A program made the translations under genes and the position numbers. A stretch of 64,000 nucleotides of DNA from Paragordius varius (lineage: Eukaryota > Nematomorpha): NCBI GenBank assembly GCA_964247055.1, contig OZ176058.1:682001-746000 (forward strand). Reading direction: 5' to 3'. Below the pieces are notes generated by a model, which was not told where the DNA came from, ran no database searches, and worked only from the letters and a program-made list of their open reading frames with translations. This document shows positions 13,414-25,492 of this stretch, piece after piece. The first letter of the stretch is position 1. Each line of letters begins with the position of its first letter.

Positions 13414-16400
13414 AAAAGTGACATAAACGGATAAAACCTAAAAATATAAAGACAAAAATAATTTTTTTAAAAAACAACCATACTTTTTTAAAAATTATTA
13501 ATTAATCTTATAAAAATTATTTAATTACAATCAGAATTTATATATAATTAATATTATGGTTTACCAATTATTTATTATCTTTATTATATACTTTGCAGTT
13601 TAAAAAACAATCATTAATATTTAAAAAAAATAAGATTTAAAAAGCATATCATTGTTTTTTAGAAAATAAAATTATTTTTAACATTTTGTCCGTTAAAATT
13701 TAAATTTTTAATATATATATATATACCATTTACAATTCAAATTCACCCTTAAACAATTCAAATTCACCCTTGAACAGTTCAAATTCACCCCAAAAATAAA
13801 TTACGTGTTTTCAAACTAATATAACTCATTATTAATATAAAATATATCTTTATGGCGCGCATAGTTTATTATTTTTTCATGATTATTTTAATTTTAACAA
13901 AATTTTATTTTTTAAAAATATATAAAAAATATAGATAATTTTAATCTTAAAATATTTTATTTTTAGGGTAAACTTGAATTGTAAATGGTAATAAGGTAAA
14001 ATATATAAGTAGCAACAATCTTACTAACTTCACCCCAAATATTTCAAGTTTTACTGTATATTTTAGTTTAAAACTAAATGATTCTGACCAAAAAATTTAT
14101 TTTTAATTGATATTAATAATAATTTTTGCTATAACACCTAAAATAAGGTAAAAATTAGTTTTTTTAAAAATCTAAATATCTAATAAACTGTTTTTAAATG
14201 TCTACAAAAGAACCTATTGTAATAGTTAGAAAAATAATTTTTATATGCTTATAAAACCTATTGATTTTGGCAATTAATAATAAAAAATAAATTCAAAAAT
14301 TTTGGTTAAATTTAAACTTAAATTTTTTTTGAAACAACTTGAAATGTTCATATAATTGATTGATTTAAAAATCTAAATTAAATATCTAATAAACTGTTTT
14401 TAAATGTCAAAAGAACTTATTTTAATTATTAAGAATATTAGTTTTTATATGCCATGTCTAAAAACCTATTCAATTCTGGCAATTAGGTTAAAAAATAATA
14501 AAATAAATGCAAAAATTATGGTTAAATCTAAACTTAAAATGTTCAAGGACCAACTTGAAATGTTCAAGGACCAACTTATAATTTTTTAACAACTTAAAAT
14601 GTTTCAAAGACTAACATGAAATGTTCAAAAACCAACTTAAAATGTTCAAGAACCAACTTAAAGTGTTAAAAGACCAATTTAAAGTGTTAAAAAACCAATT
14701 TAAAATGTTCAAAGACTAACTTGAAATGTTCAAGAACCAACTTAAAGTGTTCAAGAACCAACTTAAAATGTTCAAGAACAAACTTAAAATGTTCAAGAAC
14801 CAACTTGAAATGTTCAAAAACTAACTTAAAGTGTTCAAGAACTAACTAAATCACTTTTTATTTTCAAAGGCAAAAAAATATAGCTAGTTTTTAATGTCTA
14901 AAAAAACCTATATAGTTCTTGTAACTAAAAGCAAATATTTTATACTGTATACTAAGCAAATTTGAAATTATTAGATTTTTGCACATTTTTTTAGATGATA
15001 TGAAAATAAAATTATAATATTAGGAGGGCTTATAATATCAATCTTTTGTTCCAAAAACTAATTTATAAAAAATACGTTTTTAAAAATATTGTCTAGTTTT
15101 AAGTTTCTATGTCCTATAAGTGAAATTCAAAATGTTTTTACATAAAATCTCAAAATTTAAATTGTTTAAGGGTGAATTTGACTTGTAAATGTTATATTAG
15201 GGCTTTATTATATCAATTCTTTGTTCTGAAAACTAATCTATAAAAAATATTTGAAATTATTCTGCACTAATCCATTTTCAATACACAATTTTTACAGAAA
15301 AAATCTAAAAACTGCAAAATGTTTAAGGGTAAATTTTAAATGTTTAAGGGTAAATTAAAGCTTTATAATATTAATCCTTTGTTCTATATAAAAGTAACGT
15401 TTTTAATTAATATTTAAAAATTTTTTGCTGTTTTATATGTGAAATTCAATTTTATAGTTTGTAAAAAATTGCAAAATTCAAAATGGTCAAGGGTGAACTT
15501 GAATTGTAAATGGTATATTAAGTTTTAAAAAATACGTTTTTAAATATATTGTCTAGTTTTAAGTTTCTATGTCATATAAAAGAAATTTAATTTTACAGAA
15601 AATAATCTAAAAATTCAAAATGTTTAAGGGTGAATTTAAATTGTAAAACTTTAAATCCTTTGTTCCGAAACTAATTTATAGAAAATATTTTATACTGTAT
15701 ACTAAACCATTTTAAACAATTTTAACCTAAAAAATCTCAAAACTCTAAAAATTGCAAAAAATTAAAATTTTTAAGGATGAATTTGAATTGTAAATTATAA
15801 TATTAGAGTTTTACTATATATCCTTTGTTTAAATTTCTATGTCCTATAAATAAAATTCAATTTTTAACCTAAATAATCTTAAAAAATGCATATTCAAAAT
15901 ATTTTTACATAAAATTTCAAAATTTAAAATGTTTTTACATAAAATCACAAAATTTAAATTGTTTAAGGGTGAATTTGAATTGTAAATGGTAAATTAGACT
16001 TTATAATATCAATCCTTTGTTCATAACTATTCTATAAAATGTTTTCAATACAATTGTAACAGACAATCTCTAAAAAACTTCAAAATGTTTAAGGGTAATT
16101 TTGACTTGTAAATAGTATTGTTCGATACTATTCTATAAAAAATACGTTTTTTTAAAATATATTGTCTAATTTTAAATTTTTATGTCCTATAAATAAAATT
16201 CAATTTTTAACCTAGAAAACCTAGAAAATCTCAAAAAACTGCAAAAAATTCAAAATGTTTTTACAAATAAAATCTCAAAATTCAAAATGTTTTTACATAA
16301 AATCTCAAAATTTAAATTGTTTAAGGGTGAATTTGAATTTTAAATTCGAAACTATTATATAAAAAATCGTTTTTAAATTCATTTTTAACCTAAAAAATCT

Positions 16401-19400
16401 CAAAAAACTGCAAAAAATTACAAAAAAGTAAACCTCTTTCCTAGGTTGGTCAAGGGCATCCCACATAGCAGCCACAATATTAATAACCAACCCCAAAAAA
16501 TATTTCAAGTTTTACTTATTTTATAATGAATAGTTTTTTGACCTAAAATTTTATTTTTAATTGATATTAATGATAATTTTTGATAAGACACCTAAAATAA
16601 GGTAAAATTCGTTTTTTAAAAAAATATTTGAAATTTCTCTGCTGTTTTTAAATGTTAGATCCTTTTTTATTCAAATCGAAAAATCTCACAAAAACTGCAA
16701 AATGTTTAAGGGTGAATTTAAATCGTATATGGTATTGTTCGACACTAATCTATAAAAAATACGTTTTTTAAAAAATCTAAATATCTAATATACTGTTTTA
16801 TAAATGAAATTCAATTTTTAACGTAAAAAACTGCAAAAATTCAAAATGTTTAAGGGGGAATTTAAATTGTAAATGGTATATTAGGGCTTTATAATAACAA
16901 TTTTTTGTTCCGAAAACTAATTTATAAAAAATTGCAAAATGTTAAAGGGTAAATTGGAATTGTAAATAGTATTGTTCGAAACTAATCTATAAATACGTTT
17001 TGAAAAAATATATATATATATGACTAGTTTTAAATTTCTATGTCCTATAAATAAAATATAATTTTTAACTAAAAATTTAAAATTCAAAATGTTTAAGGGT
17101 GTAGAGCTTTATAAGATCAATCCTCTTCCCGAAACTATTCTATAAAAAATATTTGAAATTTCTATGTCCTATAAATAAAATTCAATTTTAACCTAAAAAA
17201 TTCATTTTTTAACGCAAAAAAATCTCAAAAAATTTACAAAATTCAAAAAACCTCTTTCCTAGGTTGATCAAGGGCATCCCCCACATAAGAAGTAACAATT
17301 TTACTAATTTCACCCCAAAAAATATTTCAAGTTTTACTTATTTTATAGTGTAATAGTTTTTGGACATAAAAATTTATTTTAAATTGATATTAATGATAGT
17401 TTTTGATATAACACCTAAAATAACGTACAAATATAATTAATTTAAAAATTTTAAATATCTTATAAACTGTTTTTAAATGTCTGCAAAAGAACTCATATTA
17501 ATAGTTAATATTAGTTTTTATATGCTTATAAAACCTATACATTGGCAATTAATAAAAAATTAAATTCAAAAATTATGGTTAAATCTAAACTTAATTTTTT
17601 TTAGAAACAACTTGAAATGTTCAAGGACCAACTTAAAGTGTTCAAAGACGAACTTGAAATGTTCAAAGGCCACGTTAAAGTGTTCGAGGACCAACTAAAT
17701 TCTTTTTTATTCACAAAAGCGAAAAAAAATCTATATACTTTTTGTATCTAAAAAAATGTTTTTACATAAAATCTCAAAATTCAATACGTTTTTCAATATA
17801 ATTTTAACCTAAAAAATCTCAAAAAACTACAAAAAATTTACAAAAATCAAACCTCTTTCCTAGGTTGATCAAGGGCGTCCCACATGGCGGCCACAATCTT
17901 ATTAATTAACCCCAACAAATATTTCAAGCTTTACTTATTTTATAATGAATAGTTATTTGACCAAATAATTTATTTTCAATTGATATTAATGATAGTTTTT
18001 GATATAACACCTAAAATATGTAAAAATTCGTTTTTTAAAAAATCTAAATATCTAATAAACTGTTTTTAGATGTTAGATCCTTTTTTTATTCTTAAAATCG
18101 AATAATCTCAAAATTTCAAAATGTTTAAGGGTGAATTTGAATTGTAAATAGTATTGTTCGAAACTAATCTATAAATACGTTTTGAAAATATATATAATTT
18201 TAGAGTTTTACTATATCAATCCTTTCTTTCAAAACTAATCTATAAAAAATATGTTTTTAATTTGAAATTACTTTGCTGTTTTATAAGTGTCAATTTTTAC
18301 AGAAAAAATCTAAAAATGGCAAAAATTCAAAATGATTTTACATAAAATCTAAAAATGGAAAAATCTAAATGTTTAAGGGTGAATTTGAATTGTAAATTAT
18401 AATATTAGAGTTTTACTATATCAATCCTTTGTTTAAATTTCTATGTCCTATAAGTAAAATATAATTTTTTAACCTAAAAAACCTAAAAAATTCGTAAAAA
18501 ACTGCAAAAATCTCAAAAAAACCGCAAAAAATTCTAAATTTAAAAAACCTCTTTCCTAGGCTGGTCAAGGGCATCCCACATGGCCGCAACAATCTTACTA
18601 ACTTCACCAAAACTTGCTGTTGGGTTCTGACCCTTTATAGCGGCTTGAGTATCACGGAAAAATAAGGCATAAGCACTTACAGGTCTATATATTAAATATA
18701 TTGAGTAAAAGATAAAAAAAGTTAGAATATTTATTAGTTAAAAGTTTACTAAAAATATTTTATCAGTTAACGAGTAGGCTTTTAAAAAATACCATATACA
18801 ATCATAGAATTGAAAAAAAGCTAAATAAATTCTTAGTAAAATTGATATTTGTCATATAATTTTTGGCAATTTTACTAGGTCATAATTTGAATGGGTTAAG
18901 ATTTTAATACACAGGGGTCAAAAATATTTTAGTAGTCAACGAGTAGGCTTTTAAAAAATACCATATACAATCTGATAATTGAAAAAAATGATAATTATAC
19001 AAAATCTAAAAGAAAATTTATATTTGTCATATAAATTTTGGAAATTTTAATAGGTTAAAATTTTCATTAGTTAAGAGTTTAATACGCAGGGGTCAACAAT
19101 ATTTTAGCAGTCAACGAGAATTTTTCACGAAAATAAATACCACTTATCATAGAATTGAAAAAAAGCTAATTTTTCAAAATCTAAGTAAAATCGATATTTC
19201 TCATATAAATTTTGGCAATTTTAATAGGGTAAGAGTTTAAAAGGTTAAAAGTTTAATGCAGCGGTATTAAACTTGCGGCCTGGTAAAAATATTTTAGCAG
19301 TCAAAAATACTAACAAAATTTTATATTTAACAAATGCTAATTTTACAAAATCTAAATAATTATTTTGTCCTTTTATAGCGGCTTGAGTATCACGGAAAAA

Positions 19401-22400
19401 TGGCATAGGCACTCACAGGTCTATATATTAAATAAAAGATAAAAAAGTTAAAATATTTATTATATAAAGAGGGGGGGGGAGAATCCTAGGACATTATAAA
19501 ATATACCATTTACAGTTCAAATTGACCCTTGAACAATTTAAATTCACCTTAAATAAATTCACCCTAAAATTCAAATTCCCCCTTGAACAATTCAAATTCA
19601 CCCTTGAACAAATCAAATTCACCCTCAAATAAAATATATGTTTTTAGATTAAAAATTACCCAATATTTATATATATATATATATTAAAAAAATAAAAATT
19701 TTGTTTTAAATTAAAATAATACTGAAAAAATGATAAACTATGCCATAATGATATATTTCTCATCAATAATGAGTTATATTAGTTCGAAAACACATAATTT
19801 ATTTTTAGGGTGAATTTGAATTGTAAATGGTAATATTAAATAAAAGAAAAAGTTAAAATTTTAATAGGTTAAGAGTTTAATACGCAGGGGTCAATTATAT
19901 TTTATCAGCCAACGAGTAGGCTTTTAAAAAATACCATATACAATCCTAGAATTAAAAAAAAGATAACTATACAAAATCTAAGTAAAATTTAATATTTTTC
20001 AATTATTTGGCAATAAAGTAGTAAAAATTGTATAATAAATAATAGTTTAATTGTTTGGTTTCTTTGTAATGTTATGATTGAAACTTAAATTCTTTATTTA
20101 ATCTTATAAATCTTTCAAAATAATTATAAATGCGGCCTTCGTAGTCATTTGTGTTGAACTCCCCTGGTTTAATGGTTATAATTTTTACAATTTTAATATA
20201 TAAAATGGGTGTGTTACCAATTTACATTTATATTGCTTTAAAAATGATAAGTATTTAAAAAATACAGCTTAAAATTGTATGGTATCATTAAAAATAAATA
20301 CTTTTTCTACGATTTGTCTGTATAATTTAAATTCTTACCGATATATTGTCAAATATTGTCATTTTATCTCAAATACCCTATTTTAGATTAAACCCACATA
20401 TTTATTGGTGGTTGTAATAAATTACTCGCGTGGAAGAAACAAGCCTTTGCTGTGTTTATTTCATTTGAGTAAATTATTTATACCACCATTATATATTGTT
20501 ATTCGCGTATACAATATAAAAGTAAAAGTAAAAAATTTTTGTGGTTCATTAGGGTCTCGCTTTTTTTTAATTTTTTTGGTCGGACTGCCCGAAGATGCTG
20601 AGCTTCTTCTAGTGTATGGTTGTGTTTTGAAAAAAAATATTTTTACTGTATTACTGATAAATTGTCAAATACTGTCATTTTATCTCAAATACCCTATTTT
20701 AGATTAAATAGCTCTCATAATTATTGGTGGTTGTAATAAATTACTCGCGTGGAAGAAACAAGCCCTTGCTATGTTTATTTCATTTGAGTAAATTATTTAT
20801 ACCACCATTATATACGATATCAAAATATGTGTAAAAGTAAAAATAACTTTTGTGGTTCATTAGGATCTCGCTTTTTTTTAATTTTTTTGGTCGGACTGCC
20901 CGAAGATGCCGATGAGCTACTCCCGCTATTTAGCGTTGGAGAGATTGAGCTTGAATGAGGGACATTTGAATGAAAACTTGTTGTTGTTTTAAAAACATTG
21001 GGCAGCCTTTGAGATGCGGTAGATATTTTATCATTCCTAGCATTACTTTTCTTATTATTATTGGGTCCAGATAAGCGTTTATTGTTATTACTATTAATAA
21101 CTCCAGAATTATGATGATTTTGAGCTATTGGATTAGACCTATTTTTGTTTTGGCTTTGATTGTTACTGGTAGCTTCCTCTAAACTTGCGTACCCGTTTGA
21201 ACTGAGCGAGGAAGTAGGTGATGTACTTTGAGACGGGTTATTTTTATCAATCATATTATTCATATCCATTTGCTGTTGTGAATATTTATCAATATCCGTA
21301 AAATTAAACGATTGTGAAATGGTTGAATTTTGAATGGAGGATGATACAGCATTTTGTTCTTGTATAGTCGGAGCATTTAAAATTTCCAAATCCTCATCAC
21401 TTAATTGCGGTAATTCGCTCGATATCAGAGAGGAAGAAGCTGTCGTTGATACGGTTGATCCAGTCTATTATAAAGTTTGTAAAAAGACATTAAAAATATA
21501 AAAAAAATTTAAGCGATAATTTATTTATAACAAACAGTTAATCAGGGGTTAAAACTAAACATATTATGGATATTTTTCTTAGCCTACCTTTGCAATTAGA
21601 AGTTATAGTACTTCCTATCAAGCAATATGTGGCTATGAAAAGAAAATTTAAAGAAAACGGCTCCACAAAAAGGAAAAAAAACGAGTATTAAACTATAACC
21701 AATCGGGTTAAAGCATCTAAGCATAAGAAATAATAATTATGCTATAACAAAGTAATTTGAATGTGGTTTGGATATAAAATTATACGACGTTAATATATAT
21801 AAAAAAGGTTAAAACTACTCAGCTAATAAAAAAACTTTGATAAACTAAATAATATATGTATTAATTTAAAAGCTAATATTTAAACATACTTACCAATATA
21901 TATAGGTATTCGCAGAAATTATAAAATGTGTTTTAACCAAACTCAGTTTTTTTATAAAAATATGTTGCAGAAACAGAAGAGTGCCAATGATATAAGAATT
22001 TAGAATATGAAAAAAATTTTAAGTTGAACTACAATAGTTTTAAGATTAAATAATGAACAATATTAATTTCAATTCAATAACGGTTAACTAGCATAACACA
22101 GTTATAAGCTATTCTTTACCGAACATATATATTAAAATAACAAAATAGTAAAAATACGCGAAAAACTAAAAAAAATATAAAAAAATCAATAAATTCTATA
22201 TTATAATAATACTAAATGCAATGTCCAGTAAAATCCACATATATATCATAAATAAGCTTTTGTAGTCAGTCTTATTAAAGAAAACAGAAAAATTTGCGGT
22301 TTTAAATAATATAATCAATTATTATCAAAAGTTTCTAATAAGACCATCTAATTTAAAGTTACCAATTTAACTAAAAAGGGAAATACTAAGTAGTTGCAGG

Positions 22401-24121
22401 CAAGGTGAAATCGTTAGAAATTAGCAATTAAATATACTATTAACAGTTCAAAATCTCCCTTAAACAATTTTAATTCACTCTTAAACAATTCAAATTCACC
22501 CCAAAATAAATTATTGCCTTAATTTCATTATATTTTTAAAAAATGAAATTTGTTTAAAATTATAATACAAAAAAACTAAATTATAAAGATATATTAGCCC
22601 GAAAACATATAAATTATTTTTAGGGTGAAATTAAATTGTTTAAGGTGAATTTAAATTGTTTGAGAGTGAATTAATATTGTTAAAGGGTGAATTTAAATTG
22701 TTTAAGGGTGAATTTGAATTATGGTATATTTGATTATATTTTAATATAGTATCTAATTTTGATATTCCATATTCTAGACTAATAATAATTTAACTAAATC
22801 TCATTGTTTTAAAAATAAAATGAACGGTATAATATAATTAGCTATAAGCGTCATTAATTGGTGAGATAAAGATTGTAATTACAGTAAAAATTAAAATTAT
22901 ACGGACAAAATGTAAAAAAATAAAGACATTTTTTTTTTCAAAAGACAACCAACCATACTAATTAAAACCTTAATTTATGCTATACATTTAATATAATCGA
23001 TCTTAAAATACTTAATTGATTGTGTTACCAATTTACATTTCTATATGATTATAGTTTGTAATTTAAAACAATAAGTTATATTTATAAAAATCAATATTAA
23101 AAAATACAATTGTTGTCTTTATGAAAAAATTTTTGTCTTTATATTTTCACGTTTTGTCCCCGTATAATTTCAATTTTTACTGTAATTTTAAAAAAAATAT
23201 TAATAAATTTATAAAAAAAAATATTTATATATATATATATATATTCTTAAAAATTATTTTAATTAATAATTTATCAAAAAAAACTAAAATGTATATTCTT
23301 ACAAATTATTTTAAATAATCTATTTTAATACCAATTAACAAATATATACATACAGTTTGAAAAAGTATATATATTGCTAGAAAGTTATTAATTATGGAAA
23401 GAGAATTATTATTGGCAAACAATAGAGTAAATAAAAGTGAAAAAAATAACTATAAGCCAATAATACTGCCCCCTTTGTTATATATGTATGCTATTTAGCA
23501 ATAATATATAACTTTCTTATATACTTACTTAAACTGTATTTCGCATTTTAAATTATATAAATATTAAAAATAGGTTAATTTCAATGAAATTAAACAAAAT
23601 TTTTATTCTATATTGATGAATTTAACTACCTTTAAAACCAATATTTTTTCTTTTTATCATATAAATATTAAAAGAAATTATAGTTAGACAAGATGCAGTA
23701 TGCTAGAAAGTTCTATAAAATATTCTCAAATGATATATATATATATAACAAATTATTATTGGCTAATATTAATAAAAAGTGAAAATCTATAACTATAAGC
23801 CAATATTACTGCCCCCTTTATATGTAAGCTTTTCTATAATTTTTAACTTTCTTATATACTTACTTACATTGTAATTAGAATTTTATATATAAATATAAAA
23901 ATTATGTTATGTTAAATATAATTAAACAAAATTTTTAATCTATATCAGCACCAATTAAATTAAATTACCTTAAAACCAATTTTTTCTTTTTATCATATAA
24001 ATATTAAAAATAAAATAAATGTAAAATAAAAATGAAAGTTATATACAGGAAATAATTGAAAAATGTAAAAATGTCAATTCATTTGCTTTATATCATTACT
24101 TAACATACTGTAGTTATTACA

Positions 24122-24171
<50 letters not shown>

Positions 24172-25016
24172 CAAAAGGTTAATGAGCTTTTAATAATAAT
24201 AAATAAATACTAAATTCAATTGCATTATTTACAGTAGAGTATGGCATAAAACATTTATAGTCCATAAAAGAATAAAAAACTAGTTTTATATACACATATC
24301 CATAATATCCCCTTGTTTTACAATATTATTTTATGGATTAATATTGTTTTATACCATAGGCTACTGTATAATGTATTGTTTAAACGAAAAAATATATTGT
24401 GACATTAGATAATATAATAATTTGCTGATTTAAACAAATTTATATATATTTAATGAGAAAAAACAATCGCAGTAGCGTATGTCATAAAATAATATTAGTC
24501 CATAAAAGAATAAAAAATGGGTTTTTTTCAAAAAAACAAGGGGATATATTCTGGATATGTGTATATACAACTAGGGTTGTTTTTTAAAACTACATATTTT
24601 TTATTCTTTTATGGACAAATATTGCTTTATGACATACGGTACTGTATCAAACAAAAAAAATAACATTAAAAAAAAGCACTAATAATATTATTGATAATAA
24701 AAATCGAAAAATCAAATGTACATCCATCGATAACTAACATAATAAGATACATAAAGGCGCTATTTATTACTAAATAGGTGAGATATATAAAAAATTTAAG
24801 TTAAAAGTTTATACTGCAATTTATTATTTATAAAAGTCAGCATTAGATTAAAAGTCAAAATTGTTTTTAATTAACCAGAACTTTTCTTATTAACTAACTT
24901 TACAGGTGTTTAGAGACCTCATATCATTTTAATTTTAATTCCTAATTAATTTGAAAAATCAAATAAAAGTTGAAACCAACTTATATATATGAAATGTTGA
25001 GAATATAGAGTAAGAA

Positions 25017-25085
<69 letters not shown>

Positions 25086-25447
25086 ATTTACAATTTAAAT
25101 TCACCCTTAAACAATTCCACCCTTAAAAAATTAAATTCACCCTTAAACAATTCAAATTCACACCCTAAAAATAAATTAAGTGTTTTCGGGCACTAATATA
25201 ACTCATCATTACTAATAAGAAATATATTTTTACGACATGGTTTAATATTTTTTCAGCATTATATTAATTTTAAACAGAATTTCATATTTTTTAAAAATAT
25301 ATAAAATTAAAGGTAATTTTTGATCTAAAAAAACATAATTTATTTGAGGGTGAATTTAAATTGTTCAAGGGTGAATTTGAAATTTTCGAGGGTGAATTTG
25401 AACTGTAAATGGTCTATATGAAATGTTCAGAAATAGATTAATAAACA

Positions 25448-25492
<45 letters not shown>

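Larger units (their letters stand above)
14005..17911 (-). repeat. Four echoes of the TOX HMG exon 3 donor end in intron 3
   Basis: 17850-17911, 17250-17313, 16430-16490 and 14005-14040 repeat the exon 3 end for [16 protein letters not shown] and QPRKE (the last copy only its inner part). Each is followed on the plus strand by the same long filler (ATTTCAAG.TTTACT..., then a segment with CTAATAAACTGTTTTTAAAT). The 17850 copy encodes [16 protein letters not shown] unchanged. The 16430 copy differs by one residue. The 17250 copy is decayed. Confidence 0.93.
19259..20166. mobile_element. hAT-like non-autonomous element with 8-bp target duplication
   Basis: Ends CAGCGGTATTAAACTTGCGG (left) and, reversed from the right, CAGGGGAGTTCAACACAAAT, both with nearby GCGGCC as in many hAT elements. 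It is flanked by a perfect 8-bp repeat GTTTAATG (19251-19258 and 20167-20174). It contains a nested MITE (19503-19832) and an echo of the TOX exon 3 acceptor end (19371-19440). No transposase is present. Confidence 0.72.

Noticed and set aside
16305-16508. 67-codon minus-strand frame containing [15 protein letters not shown]
   Set aside because: It is an echo of the HMG exon end, flanked by intron filler, not a separate HMG gene.
18416-18610. 64-codon minus-strand frame starting MVKLVRLL
   Set aside because: Wrong frame over the real HMG exon 3 and its intron.
20405-20707. Plus-strand 100-codon frame
   Set aside because: Runs through the 310-bp tandem duplication and the antisense of the exon 2 echo; no protein features.
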